This document shows positions 44,891 through 58,900 of a stretch of 64,000 bases of DNA, in pieces (within the stretch, counting starts at the first letter, position 1; every line of letters starts with the position of its first letter). The stretch covers positions 163,352,334 to 163,416,333 of the forward strand of contig CM040120.1 in the NCBI GenBank assembly GCA_022559845.1, in the 5' to 3' direction. Source of the stretch: Amorphophallus konjac (Eukaryota; Streptophyta; Magnoliopsida; Alismatales; Araceae). A program made the translations under genes and the position numbers. The notes beneath the pieces were generated by a model. The model saw nothing but the letters and a program-made list of their open reading frames with translations. It searched no databases and was not told the origin of the DNA.

Positions 44891-46626
44891 TGTTGATTTT
44901 ATTTTGCCTATCTATCTTTTCTTTGGGGTTTTGAATGATGAAATCACAAGCAAGTAATCAAAGATCCACTCTTAACCTATGAACATGTGATCATGAACCT
45001 AGGCAATCAAAGCTAGCTCTAGCATGGGCATGCTATCTCGCTCAAACTACGCTAAAGAAAAGGGAAAACACACGCCGGGGCGTGGAGCAAAAGAGTAAAT
45101 AAAACACACCGCAAGGGGTGGAGCAAGCAAGAAAATAAAAGACATATGTGATGAATGAGAAAGCTAATGCCCAAGACTAAGGAAAGATGTGATCGCCACC
45201 AAATTAAAAACAAGCAAAAGACCTACAAATACCTTGGAAATAGGTGGATGAAGCACCCGCCCACGGGAGAGAAAACCAAAGAGAACCTGCAGGTCAGCTA
45301 GAAATAACGGCCAGGACCCTGTGCGTTACTTGGAAAGTAACGGCCACCCGATAGACCACCAGGAGAAGATGACGCGCCGGCACCAGACCGTCAGATAACT
45401 TGCAGTATCAAAGTGTAGATTCTTTTAACTCCAACTCTTCCAGCCGGCTAGAAGACTTGGGCCTCGTACTAGTGAACCTGTAAACCTGCCAAAGATGTGG
45501 AAGACACGAACAAAACAACCCAAATTAGCCCTTTCAATAATATAGCATCAATTCTCAAAGAACTTAAGGACATCAAAAGGAAAGGGGATTACCGGGGAGT
45601 TTTTGGTTTTTTAACCCCTCTGGGCGCGATTAGGAAGATGTTTGGATGCTTAGAGAATAGTAAGAAAACGTGGAGAAAGAGGAGGGACAATGCTTTGATT
45701 GAGGAAAAACCAGGGAAGAACTTAAGCATGCAATGAACTTGAAAGACTAAAACCAAAGTACTCCCTTGATTATGAGATGGATGAACGTGGGAAGTAGTTC
45801 CTCTTGGATGAAGATGGCTCCTGAGTTCGGCAGCACTTCGTCGTGAATTTCAAAATCCTCCTCCTTGGGCCATGAAGTCAAGGGTTCTATTTATAGACCC
45901 TCAAACTCTTAGGTCGAGCAGAGGATAATCCAGCAAGATAAAGGGATAACTCTTAGCAAATCTTCGAAGATAATATCACCAAGAGTCCATAGAAACAAAC
46001 AGAAGGTTCTGAGGATCAGATTTGAAAGAGATATCGTCAATCCAAACCCTTATCTTCGGCCATGGAGTAGCAGAGAAAAGGCCTGAACTGCCAGGACTCT
46101 CTGAAGGAAGTAACGGCTGCACGACAGACCGCCACTAGAAAATAACGCACCAAGGAACATCCGTCACTATCAACCTTATCCCTAAAAGATAAGATCAACG
46201 GGAAGAAGACCCAACAAGTTGGACTCTTCAAGGAAGCAACGGCCAAGGCATAGGGCGTCAGAATGAAACAACGGCTGCACGACAGACCGTTATTATCAAC
46301 GTGTAATCAAAAGGATAAGCTTTAAAACGAGGCCTTAAGCCTTAGGACTCTTCAAAGAGTAACGGTCCAGGACCCATCCGTCAGAATGAAACACCGCGCC
46401 TAGGACCGACCGTTATTATGATTGAGGTTCAAAAAATGAAATGAAGGGGCTTGCTAAGATTCATCCAATGAAACGCCACCAGGAGCCATATCCGATCAAA
46501 GAGTTCCGACCCAAGAAATAGGCTTCAACTAATCAAGAGACTCAATGAAGAGTGAACAACTCAAAGCATCATATAGAATGAATAAGGAGATGACCCGACT
46601 TATTGGGTATAAAACGGGTGTCAACA
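44891..46626 (-). repeat. Tat 5' LTR
   Basis: Ends TGTTGA and TCAACA form a perfect 6-bp inverted repeat. TATA box at 45888-45895 (minus), which would drive the element. Bipartite units span 45307-46413 and match those of the 3' LTR. Target-site copy ACTAT follows at 46627-46631. Confidence 0.93.
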
Positions 46627-46631
46627 ACTAT

Positions 46632-47532
46632 GAAAAAATGAAATTGATGATCTATGGTGCATGAAATTCAGTCAAATCAGAGGGCTTTTAGTCCTATCAA
46701 GATGTTTTTGCCGTTCATGAGATGACCTACCTCTTGTCTAGGCTTTAAAACTTCCAATTATGGTCTGATCACCGAGTCCTAGTTCCCTTCTTCCTGTGAC
46801 TTTTCGGCAACTCCCGTGGGCTCTAACTCCACGACCTCTTGACCTAAGGACGTGAAATTTGGAGAGAAGTTAGTCTAAAGTATTGTAAACAAATTCCTCT
46901 AAAGAACTTACCCAAGATTATGACTCCTTACCTTGATTCCACGCGAACAAAAGTAAGGGTCGCCCAGTTCAGAACTAGGTCCTATTTATAGAGTTCTAGC
47001 TAGGGTTTGAGGATTAGATCGATTCTAGAGTCCTTATTCTGCAAAAACCTGATCTCTAAGAGTCCCTAGTGACTTAACATATAGTTCTAATTAGGTCTCT
47101 TGTAGATAAGAATCTAAAGTTTCAATCTTTTCACGAGTTCTTTAACTTACGGAACTCGCAGAGTGTAACGGTCCAGGGTAGGCGCATTACACGGCTGTGG
47201 CGGTCGCTCGATGGACCGTTACAGTCGACGTGTATAGAGTTTCAATTTAATAAAACTCTTTTATTCATTTATCCATATAATTATCTTAGATAATTAGTAT
47301 TTATCCTTAAAATATGTGAATAGACTTAATAACCTTCTAGAATATGGGCCAAACTTAATGGGCTTGGTCCTTAAACCTTTTGGACTCTATTTAAATGGAT
47401 TTGGTTAATTATTTAACACAAATGGACCTTATAATGACTTATTAATCTAATAACCCATTTGTTAATACATTTAGGCCTTTATAAATTCTATAAAATTATT
47501 TATAAATTTAAAAATTATTTACATAAATTTTG
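46632..47532 (-). repeat. Solo Tekay-like LTR, second part
   Basis: This continues 13021-15239 after the Tat insertion. In element sense it is the U3 side: LTR start TGTAAGAC at 47532, TATA box TATAAATA on the minus strand at 46983-46990, and two 20-nt units at 47168 and 47200 upstream of the box. The TSD AGCTT follows at 47533-47537. Confidence 0.88.
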
Positions 47533-48405
47533 TTGTCTTACAAGCTTATTCCTTTGAAATTCCATATTGGCTATAACTATAGTGGATGTCGAAAATACAT
47601 GATCAATGCATGTGCATATAGGGCCCGATCTGGTACAGGGAGGAACACCCGAAAGTACTTGTGCCCATGGGAGTTGTAATGATCACGGTGTGACATTGCA
47701 CCGAAGTTCATGACTAGCTTGATTAGACATTTTCATAAATCTCATACTTGACTTGACTTTACATGACATGACTTGCGTGACCCGGAAAGGGCATTTATCA
47801 TATACTTGCTTGAAACATGATAGCTAACTCTTGACTTGACATGATACGTGCTTGATCATATTGATATTTATTGACATAAGTTTTTGAAAGATGTGTTAGT
47901 TCACTCACTATCTCTTGATATACATTCTCTACTCTCTTGATTTACACACTCTATTGTTGTTTTACGCAAACATGCATAGCTATATTACATTACATGTAAC
48001 ATGTAATTACTTAAAGCAAGCTAGCTCTTGAGATATAATTCCTACTGAGCGTTCGCTCATCCAGTATTTTTCCCTATTTTTAAGGTAAGTCCGATGACGA
48101 GACTCACTCGGATGGGGAAAGTCAAGAGTGAAGAGATTAGCGCTACTCCTTCTATCTAAGTGTCTACTAGTCTTGTCTTTCTATATTCTTGACTCAATCA
48201 TTGTACTTTTTCCTTTATTGAGTCTTAGCACTTTCCTTAAGTAAATTGTAATAGAAGTACTTTGAGGTTGTTATTGAATAAAGGATTGGGTTATCTTTAC
48301 TTTTGCACAGTCTGTTTTTATGTCGAATACACTAACACTCTGATTGACATGATCGATATAAACTCGTCACACACTCTGGGTTCCTTCCGCGCTCGGGACG
48401 TGACC
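47533..48405 (+). repeat. Element C 5' LTR, second part
   Basis: It matches the last part of the C 3' LTR (about 55128-55993). The end GGGACGTGACC is a mutated form of GGGGCGTGACA. It resumes exactly after the solo-LTR target duplication. Confidence 0.9.
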
Positions 48406-48412
48406 GTTTTTG

Positions 48413-48425
48413 TGGTATCAGAGCC
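48413..48425 (+). other. Element C primer-binding site (initiator Met tRNA)
   Basis: TGGTATCAGAGCC lies 7 nt after the 5' LTR end, the standard site for chromoviruses. Confidence 0.93.
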
Positions 48426-48577
48426 TAGGATATTCAATTTCTAGGAAACCAAAGTCTAAGGATACGTTTAAACCTTCAACCAGTGAGATTGGGTAGAAAC
48501 ACGGGTTAAGATAACTTAGATACTCAATTCATGATCAAATCTTATATTAATTGATTATTTAAAATTCTTGTAGGACA

Positions 48578-51500
48578 ATGGCTGCCAAACGTGCTCAATG
48601 GCGTAACATGCAATGTACTATTCAGGGCATGACGCAGGCACTTCAACATGTGGCACAAGGAGGTGCGCACCGTGGAGCGGGAAATCTCCACCAAAGTTTT
48701 AGGAACATGAACCCTCCTAAGTTCATGGGAACCACTGATCCGGATGATGCCGAGCACTGGATCCGAGAGACTGAACGTACCTTTAGAGTTATGCAATCCA
48801 TAGACCAAGAGAAGGTCTTGTTAGCCACATTTCAACTAGAAAGAGACGCCCGATGCTGGTGGGAGTCGGTAGAAGCCACTTTAGGGCAAGAACAAGTTAC
48901 TTGGGAGGAATTTGTTGAACATTTCAACAATAAATATTTCTCAGATCGAGTCTAGGAAAAGAAAGCTGCCGAGTTCGCCGCACTTAAGCAACGATCTTTG
49001 TCGGTGGCTGAGTACGATGCACAATTCTCAAGGTTGTCTCGGTATGCTAAACACCTAGTCAGTACCGAGAAGATGAACGCTAGGAGATTTCTAAATGGGC
49101 TCAGGCCCCAATATATCACACAACTGGCGCCGATGGACATACAAGTCTATTCAGAGATGGTACAACGAGCCCAGTTACTAGAAGATGCCATGGAGCTATC
49201 TGATGGGATTCGTGGGAAAGATAAGAAGGAACATGTCACTAGTTCTGGTTCCTTCAAACCCAATTTCAACAAGAAGATGCCAAGTAATGGAGTAGAGTCC
49301 TCCCAGGAAAAAAAAGTTAAAAAGATTAACAAGTCGTTCTCCATCACCACCACACCTTCTAAAGTGGTGTGTAAATATTGTGACAAGGCCGGACATAAGG
49401 CTGAAGAATGTTGGAGAAAACTTGGAGCTTGTCTCCATTGTGCGAGCCGTGATCATCGGATTCCCGACTGTCCCCTACTCAATGATCAAGCCGGTGACGG
49501 GAAGCACCCGGTGACGAAGAATGCACGCCTTCAAGCTATTAAGGAGGCAGAACAAGACAAGGGTGGACTGAGGGAAGGTACACTACAAGCTTGTTCCAAG
49601 TCTGCATATGTCTTATTTGATACTGGTTCATCGCATTCCTTTATTTCCAAGAAGTTTGCTGACCCATTACCTATGGAACCGGAATGGATAAGATTAGTTA
49701 TTTCAACTCCTCTTGGAAACGAAGCTGATATTGTTCACCATTATCAAAACTGTGAAGTCTTGGTAAAAGGAAGAAATCTTCCTATCGACATCATATCCCT
49801 AGATTTGAAGGAATATGATATCATATTAGGAGAAGATTGGTTATCCAAATACTAGGCAACCGTTGATTGCCGTAATAGCAAAGTTACTTTCAAGGAATTC
49901 GCGGAACTAGTCTATACTAGCCCTAATAGTCGGAGCAAGTCACCTATTATTTCAGCTTTCCGAGCTAGCAGGCTAATGAGGAAAGGATGTGTATCTTTCC
50001 TTACTTTTGTCACCATTAAGGAGACTAAGGAGTCTCAGATAGAAGACATCCCAGTTGTACGAGAATTCCCGAATGTGTTTCCGTAAGAATTGCCTGGATT
50101 ACCCCCACAAAGAGAAGTGGCCTTCACCATTGACTTGGTCCTTGGTGCTCGTCCAGTTTCTAAGGAACCTTATAGGATGTCCCTTGCTGAACTCAAGGAG
50201 TTAAAGGGACAATTGATGGAACTTCTTAAGAAGGGTTTTATCAGGCCGAGTACTTCCCCGTGGGGAGCGCCTGTGTTGTTTGTAAAGAAGAAGGATGGAT
50301 CCATGAGGTTGTGCATCGACTATCGATAGTTGAATCATCTCACTATCAAGAACAAATATCCATTGTCAAGAATCGATGAGTTATTTGATCAAATATTTGG
50401 TTCCAAGTACTTCTCGAAGATTGATCTCAGATCGGGGTATCACCAACTGAGGATCAAGGATGAGGACATACATAAGACTGCGATCAGGAGCAGGTATGGG
50501 CACTATGAATTTGTTGTTATGCCTTTTGGACTAACAAATGTCCCTGCAGCCTTTATGCAGTTGATGAATAGTATATCCAGGCCTCATCTAGATCAGTTCG
50601 TGGTGATTTTCATTGACGATATATTGATTTATTCCAAGACCAATGAAGAGCATGAGGAGCATTTGCGGATTGCATTATAGATATTGAGGACAAATCAATT
50701 ATATGCAAAGCTCAGTAAATGTGAATTCTGGCTGGAAGAATTATCTTTCCTAGGACATGTTATATCAAAGGACGGATTAGATCTATCGAAGGTTGAAGCT
50801 ATGAAGAATTGGGAAAGACTGACTAATGCTGGCGAGATCCGTAGTTTCTTGGGTCTTGCAGGCTACTACAGGCGATTCATCAAGGATTTCTCCAAGATCA
50901 CCGTACCACTCACTAGACTAACTCGCAAGGAGACCGTTATGAATGGAGTGAAGAATGTGAAAGAAGTTTCCAAGCTCTCAAGGATCACCTAACTACTGCC
51001 ACGGTTTTAGCTTTACCAATTGCAGGCGAGAAATTCGAGGTATACACGGATGCGTCTGGTATTGGCCTCAGATGTGTCTTAATGCAACAAGGGAGAGTCA
51101 TAGCTTACTCGTCCCACCAGCTAAAGAAGCATGAAGAGAACTACCTAGTACATGATCTAGAATTGGCTGCGGTAGTGTTTACATTGAAGATCTGGAGACA
51201 TTACTTATACGGAGTGCAGTTCACTATATACTCCGATCACAAGAGTCTCAAGTATCTTTTCTCTCAGAAGGAATTGAATATGAGGCAAAGATGTTGGCTA
51301 GAATATCTCAAGGACTTCGACTTCACAATACAATATCATCCTGGAAAGGGTAATCATGTAGCATATGCCCTCAGTCGGAAACCAAGAGCAATATTAGCCA
51401 ACTGTATGATTCAGGAGTGGAAGTTGCTAGAACAATTTTCTAAGCTTGACATAAGCATGGACCAAGAGAACAAGTGTGTCACACTATCACATATGAAAAT

Positions 51501-52929
51501 ACAGCCATATCTACTCTCAGAAATACAAAGACTTCAATATAATGACCTGACATTAGTGGAAATCAAGGGAAAAATAGAAGAACAATCTGACTTCAAATTA
51601 GCTTCAGATGGAAGGTTGTTATTCAAAGATAGAAATTGTATACCAGATTGTCTATAGCTGAAGAAAAAGATCTTAGATGAAGCTCACAGATCAAGGTACA
51701 CCATTCATTTAGGATCTACCAAAATGTACCAATATTTGAAAAGGACCTTTTGGTGGCCCAAAATGAAAAAAGAAATAGCGGACTTTGTGTCTCGCTATGT
51801 AACATGCCAACAAGTCAAGGCAGAACACCAAAAGCCTGTCGGGAAGCTACATCCTCTTGATATTCCCAAGTGGAAGTGGGCAGATATCGGTATGGACTTC
51901 ATTATGGGTCTGTCTAAATGTAAAGGAGGACATAATGGAATCTGGGTTGTCATAGATCGTTTGACCAAGTCGGCACACTTCTTGCCAATCAAGAGCCGAT
52001 GGTCAGTAGATGTTCTTGTTGCATTATACATCAAGGACATAGTCAGACTACATGGCGTTCCTGTTTCAATCGTGTCTGACTGAGACTCTCATTTTACTTC
52101 TCACTTTTGGAGGGGTCTACAACATTCGTTGGGGATGAGACTTAACTTTAGTACTGCTTTTCATCCTCAGACGGATGGTCAGATCGAGAGAACAAATCAG
52201 GTAGTAGAAGATATGCTCAGAGCTTGCATCATTGATTTTGGTGGGAGCTGGCATGATCACTTGTCTCTGGTTGAGTTTGCATACAACAACAGCTATCAGG
52301 CAAGTATATAGATGGCACCTTTTGAAGCCTTGTATGGAAGGAGTTGTCGATCACCCTTGTGCTGGGATGAAGTTGGTGAGAAACAACTATTAGGCCCAGA
52401 TATGGTAAGGGATACCACCGAAAAGATTCAGCTCATTAGAGAAAGACTTCAAGTTCCTCAGTCTAGACAGAAGGCTTATGTTGATACAAGAAGAAGAGAT
52501 CTCAAATTCCAAGTTGGTTACCACGTGTTTCTCAAGATATCACCTGGACGAGGAATTAAGAGATTTGGTGTTAAGGGTAAGCTTACACCAAGGTTTATCG
52601 AACCTTTTGAGGTACCAGAAATAGTGGGCGAGGTTGCTTATCGCATCGCTTTGCTTCCTCAATTGTCCAACATCCATAATGTATTCCATATATCCATGTT
52701 GAAGAAGTATGTGCACGATCCATCACATATCATCGATCATGGAGACCTGGTGATTCAAAAGAACCTTACATATGAACAAAAGCTCATGAAGATACTCGAT
52801 CGTGAGGTTCGTATCTTGAGAAATAAAATAATTCCCATGCTAAAGGTGCAATGGAGTAAATGCTCAGAGCATGAAGCCACATGGGAGACTGAGGAGTCCA
52901 TGAGGAAGCGATTCTCAGATTTATTCTAA
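48578..52929 (+). pseudogene. Element C gag-pol polyprotein (Tekay-like), eight stops and one frameshift
   Basis: One reading frame holds gag (NPPKFMGTTDPDDAEHWIRE, ARCWWESV), two CCHC knuckles (CKYCDKAGHKAEEC, CLHCASRDHRIPDC), protease (FDTGSSHSF), RT ([23 protein letters not shown]), RNase H ([25 protein letters not shown]), H2C2 finger, integrase ([24 protein letters not shown]) and the EATWE tail. Stops are at 48953, 49853, 50084, 50327, 50678, 51655, 52081 and 52309; a one-base loss near 50936 shifts frame. Compared with the related copies in this window, six of the eight stops are C-to-T changes (five at CAG, one at CGA). Confidence 0.93.
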
Positions 52930-52992
52930 AGGTATATGTCATGCACCCTCCGTAAATATACGCAATTGAATTTGGGGACCAAATTCTTGTAG

Positions 52993-53005
52993 TGGGGGAG
53001 GGTGT
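52993..53005 (+). other. Element C polypurine tract
   Basis: TAGTGGGGGAGGG directly precedes the 3' LTR start TGTAGCAACCC, 64 nt after the integrase stop. Confidence 0.9.
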
Positions 53006-55993
53006 AGCAACCCTGGTAAATTGAAGGGATAAAATCTTAAATAAATTAAAAGATTCAAACCAATAATAAAGGCCCAACTCATATATATACTTAAAACATA
53101 GAACAAATAGGTCGAAAGTAAATAACATCTTCGGTCAGGTCGTCATTTAATTGAAGACTGTTCAAGCAGGCGCTAATTAAAAGATTGACGCCCCCTTTAA
53201 AGGCGTTATATCCTGAATTGAAGACCACGTGAACATGCGTCATTTTAAAATAACGCCCAAATCCTCGGCGTCATTTCCAAGGCCCGTTAGTGTTTGGTTC
53301 GAACAGGGATGTTATCTGGGTAAGTTTTGATTAGGGAAAGGATCAATACGTGGGGTGTCAACGTTTAATAGGATTCTACGAAAGAAAATACTAATCCTAA
53401 TCGAACTCCTAGAACTCGTTAGGATTCTCTTTTCCTATAAATACCAACCCTCCCATCGAGCCATCCTGCTGGCTCTTTTGATTCTTCCAACAAATGACCT
53501 GCTACTGCTCAATACGTAAAGAACCTAAAGTTCTTCAACTTCTTCCTTTCCTCTTGCAGATTGCCTGCAACGCGAAGGGGCTGCGGCTATTTAGTTGCTA
53601 CTCTTCATGTCATCATCTTCATCCGCTGGACATGGACGTGCTGCTGCTGGTTCTTCCTTCCATCAAGCTGCATAGTCTTCATCCTGCTGCTTCTTCTTTG
53701 AAGGAGGCTGCTATTGCATTCGATAAATAGCTACTACCTCTGTTTTCACAAAAATAGAGTATCGTATCAAGGGTTATTCCTTCATCCTCTTCAAGTTTTT
53801 GTCAACCAAATCACCAATCAAGGTAGGTTTTCTCAAGTGCTTGGCAAAACAATGTTAATAATGAGTCCATGCATGCATATAGGTTGGTATTTATCAACAG
53901 TAAGATTTGCCGGTATCAGTTTTATGATTTCTGCATTTGCAGTAAATAACGACCCAAGCAAGGGCTCTATTTGATTCAACGACCGTGCAAACATTCATGA
54001 ATTCCTTAGATAACTAATAATTACAACATGTTAAAAATTTAATAACTATGAACCCTTACATGTAAACTAATGCATGATTATACTAGAAAATTCATGCTAT
54101 ATTTCTCAACCTATACAAGTCTTTAGTTCCCTGATCAGACATACTCCAAAAACCATGTGTCTGTGATTGTACCTGCCCGATGCAAATCGTATGACAAAGA
54201 ATTAACAACTGGGCGCCAATTAGTGATAAATTAGGAAATTCTGATATGTTTATAATTTCTTGGATATTAGAATTAACGACATGCACCCTACACTTTAATT
54301 TGATATATGACGCCCCTGCCTAGGATGTTGTTTAATAAATTGAAGCCTTAATGAAAGTCACCATTTTCATAATGACTGAAATCTAAAAATGTTTATTGAA
54401 TTTAATATTTATAGAATCTGGATGTAACGACTAAGTGAACAGTCGTCATTTACAGATCTGACGACCCTGATAAGGGCGCCAATTCATAAAATGAAGACTT
54501 AAGCTCAGGCGTCAATTCACTATTTTTCTTGATTTTCGTGGATTTTGGTAAACCAGTCAGTTGGTTATTTATTAGGCACTATATTCCATTCTGTGAATAG
54601 TCCCATGTTTCACGTTGTTTTATCGATTACCCACTATTTCTCGGTGATAGATGAACCCTCCGCGGGACACTCCGTTCCTTCGGATTGGTGATTTTATCAT
54701 AGAGACCTCCGTAAGACTCCGCTAGCCTTAGATTCCCTCAAGGCAGTCGAGCGGGTTGTACCATTAAAACTTTTGACATTTCTTGATTTCCATGTCACTC
54801 TAAAGAAACATGGTATACCGGCCCTTATGACATGCTATGTGGATGTCATAAGAATATTCTTGAAATAATGGAATGGGAAACCATGCCATTAGTGTTCTTA
54901 TGAATTATGTGCCATAATTGTGGACTTTAATTCTATCTAGCTTATTATGTACAAGAACGAGCGACCATCATTATATGAGCGCTTATTCTTATTATCTTGG
55001 CACCCAAGTTAGGGAGTCGATTCCACCTAGTTTTATTGTTAATCGTGATTGTACCGTTATTATCGTCCTTACACATCATGTTCAAATCCTTGCGATTCTA
55101 TTTCACATGGTCTACCTTAAAGTTCCTACAAGCTTATTCCTTTGAAATTCCATATTGACTATAATTATAGTGGATCTCAAAAATACATGATCAATGCCTG
55201 CGTATATAGGGCCCGATCTGGTCTTGGGAGGAGCACTCGAATGTACTTGTGCCCATGGGTGGTGTAATGATCACGGTGTGGTATTGCACCGAAGTGCATG
55301 ACTAGCTTGATTAGACATTTTCATAAATCTCGTATTTTACTTGACTTAACATGACATGACTTGCGTGACCTGGAAAGGGTATTTATCATATACTTGCTTG
55401 AAACATGATAGCCAACTCTTGACATGACATGATACGTGCTTGATCATCTTGATATTTATTGACATAAGTTCTTGAAAGACGTGTTAGTTCACTAACTATC
55501 TCCTGATATACATTTTCTACTCTCTTGATTTACACGCTCTATTGTCGTTTTACACAAACATGCATAGCTATATTACATTTCATCTAACATGTAATTACTA
55601 AAAGCAAGCTAGCTCTTGAGATATAATTCGTACTGAGCGTTCCCTCATCCAGTGTTTTTCCCTATTTTTTAGGTAAGTCCGATGACGAGACTCAATCGGG
55701 TGGGGAGAGTCAAGAGTGAAGAGATTAGCGCTAGTCCTTCTATCCAAGCGTCTACTAGTCTTGTCTTTCTATATTCTTGAGTCAATCGTTGTACTTTTTC
55801 CTTTATTTAGTCTTAGCACTTTCCTTAAGTAAATTGTAATAGAAGTACTTTGACGTTGTTATTGAATAAAGGATTGGGTTATCTTTACCTTTGCGCACTC
55901 TGTCTTTGTGTCGAATACACTAACGCTCTGATTGACATGATCCATATAAACTCGTCACGCACTCCAGGTTCCTTCCGCGCTCGGGGCGTGACA
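53006..55993 (+). repeat. Element C 3' LTR
   Basis: Complete LTR of 2,988 bp, TGTAGCAACCC to GGGGCGTGACA. TATA box at 53436-53443. It carries the bipartite units (53125-54512), the GATTCCC module (54706-54762, with one stem base changed) and a stem-loop near 54825-54853. It gives the uninterrupted version of the site where the solo LTR inserted in the 5' LTR. Confidence 0.93.
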
Positions 55994-55998
55994 TCCTG
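55994..55998. other. Right target-site copy of element C (TCCTG)
   Basis: Counterpart of TCCTA at 10848-10852; the integrase codons of A/D resume directly after it. Confidence 0.75.
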
Positions 55999-58900
55999 GA
56001 TAAATGGTGTACCTTGATTTGTGAGCTTCATCTAAGATCTTCTTCTTTATCTCTGGACAATCCGGTATACAAGTTCTATTTTGGAATAATAATCTTCCAT
56101 CTGATGCTATTTTGAAATCAGATTGCTCTTCTATTTTGCCCTTGATTTCCACTAATAATGGGTCATTATCTTGGAGTCCTTGTATTTCAGAAAGTAGATC
56201 TAGCTGTATGCTCATGTGTGATAAGGTAACACACCTGCTTTCCTTGTCTATGCTTATATTAAGCCTAGAAAACTGTTCTAGTAACTTCCATTCCTGAATC
56301 ATGCAATTGGCTAATAGTGCTCTCGACTTTCGACTGAGGGCATCAGCTACGGGATTACCATTTCCAGGATGATATTGTATTGTGAAGTCGAAGTCCTTGA
56401 TATATTCTAGCCAACGTCTTTGTCTCATATTCAATTCCTTCGGAGAAAAGAGATACTTCAGACTCTTATGGTCGGAGTATATAGTGAACTGTACTCCGTA
56501 TAGATAATGTCTCCATATCTTCAGTGCAAACACTACCGCAGCCAATTCTAAGTCATGGACTGGGTAGTTCTCCTCGTGTTTCTTCAATTGGCAAGAAGAG
56601 TAAGCTATAACTCTTCCTTATTGCATTAAGACACATCCGAGGCCAATGCCAGATGCATCGGTGTATACCTCAAACTTTTCTCCTTCAACTGGTAAAGCTA
56701 AGACCGGGCCAGTAGTTAGGTGATCCTTGAGGGCTTGGAAGCTTCTTTCACATTCCTCTCTCCATTCATAACCTATCTCCTTGCAAGTTAGCCTAGTGAG
56801 TGGTACGGCGATCTTGGAGAAATCCTTGATGAATCGCCTATAATAGCCCGCAAGACCCAAGAAACTTCGGATCTCGCTAGCATTGGTCGGTCTTTCCCAA
56901 TTTCTTACAGTTGTAACCTTTGAGGGATCTACGGATAAACCGTCCTTTGATATAACATGTCCTAAGAAAGATACTTCTTCTAGCCAGAATTCACATTTAC
57001 TAAGCTTTACATATAGCTGATTCGTCCTCAATATCTGTAATGCAATCCTCAAATGCTCCTCATGCTCTTCCTTGGTCATTGAATAGATCAGTATATCATC
57101 AACGAAAACCACCACGAACTGATCTAGATGAGGCCTGAATATACTATTCATCAACTGCATAAAGGTTGTAGGGGCATTCGTTAGTCCAAAAGGCATAACA
57201 ACAAATTCATAGTGCCCATACCTGCTCCTGAACGCGGTCTTTGAATGTCCTCATATTTGATCCTTAGTTGGTGATATCCCGACCTGAGATCAATCTTTGA
57301 GAAATACTTGGATCCAAATATTTGATCAAATAATTCATCGATTCTCGACAGTGGATACTTGTTCTTGATAGTGAGATGATTCAACTGTCGATAGTCGATG
57401 CATAACCTCATGGATCCATCTTTCTTCTTTACAAACATCACAGGTGCTCCCCACGGGGAAGTGCTTGGTCTAATAAATCCCTTCTTTAGAAATTCAATCG
57501 ATTGTTCCTTTAGTTCTTTGAGTTCAGTCGGGGACATCCTATATGGTACTTTAGAAGCTGGGCCAGCACCAGGGATCAAGTCGATGGTGAAGGCCACTTC
57601 TCTTTGTGGGGGTAATCCAGGTAAATCTTCTGGAAACACGTCCAGAAATTCTTGTACAACTAGGATGTCTTCTATCTTAGACTCCTTAGTCTCCTTAATG
57701 GTAACATAAGCAAGGAAGGATACACATCCTTTCTTTATTAGCTTGCTAGCTCGAAGAGCTGAAATAAGAGGTGACTTGCTCCGATTCTTAGGGCTAGTAT
57801 AGACCAGTCCCGAAAATTCTTTGAAAGTAACCTTGCTATTACGGCAATCAACAGTTGCCTGGTATTTGGATAGCCAATCCGCTCCTAATATGATATCATA
57901 TTCTTTCAAATCTCGGCATATTACGTTGATAAGAAAGTTTCTACCCTCGACCAAGACTTCACAGTTTTGGTAATGATGAGTAATATCGGCTTCGCTTCCC
58001 AGAGCAGTAGACAAAACTAATTTTATCCATTCCGGTTCCATAGGTAATGGATCAGCAAACTTCTTAGAAATAAATGAATGCGATGCACCAGTATCAGAGA
58101 AGACATATGCAGACTTGGAACAAACTTTCAATGTACCTTCCACTAGTCCGCCTTCGTCTTGTTTAGCCTCCTTAATAGCATGGAGACGTGCATTCTTTGT
58201 TGCCGGGCCCTTCACTTCACCGGCTTGTTCAGTAAGCAACGGACAGTCGGGAATCTGATGATCACTGCTCCCACAACGGAGACAAGCTCCAAGTTTTCTC
58301 CAACATTCTTCGGCCTTATATCCGGCTTTGTCACAATGTTTACACACCACTTTAGAAGGTGTGGTGGTGATGGAGAACGACTTGTTAATCTTTTTAACTT
58401 TCTTTTCCTAGGAGGACTCTACTCCATTACTTGGCCTCTTCTTGTTGAAATTGGGTTTGAAGGAACCAGAACTAGTGACATGTTCCTTCTTATCTTTCCC
58501 ACGAATCCTATCAGATAGCTCCATGGCATCTTCTAGTAACTGGGCTCATCGTACCATCTTTGAATAGACTTGTATGTCCATCGGCGCCAGTTGTGTGATA
58601 TATTGGGGCCTGAGCCCATTTAGAAATCTCCTAGCTTTCATCTTCTCGATACTGACTAGGTGTTTAGCATACCGAGACAACCTCGAGAATTGTGCATTGT
58701 ACTCAGCCACCTACAAAGATCGTTGCTTAAGTGCGGCGAATTCGACGGCTTTCTTCCTTTGAACTTGGTCTGAGAAATACTTGTTGTTGAAATGTTCAAC
58801 AAATTCCTCCCAAGTAACTTGGTCTTGCTATAAAGTGGCTTCTACTGACTCCCACCAGCATCGGGCGTCCCGTTCCAGATGAAATGTTGCTAATAAGACA

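Larger units (their letters stand above)
15240..46626 (-). mobile_element. Giant Tat/Ogre-type Ty3/Gypsy element, full length with TSD
   Basis: Both LTRs (15240-16983 and 44891-46626) are present in direct orientation, flanked by ACTAT on each side. It spans 31,387 bp including a 10,308-bp nested insertion, so about 21.1 kb on its own. Element order on the minus strand: 5' LTR, primer site, leader, gag, protease with G-patch, RT, RNase H, second RNase H, integrase, long 3' region with two opposite-strand genes, purine tract, 3' LTR. The LTRs differ at roughly 2% of positions by eye, so it is older than the nested Tekay and younger than C. Confidence 0.93.

Noticed and set aside
48413..48425. 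Possible tRNA-Met gene fragments at 48413, 33981 and 59289
   Set aside because: They match only the tRNA 3' end and sit at LTR edges, so they are primer-binding sites.
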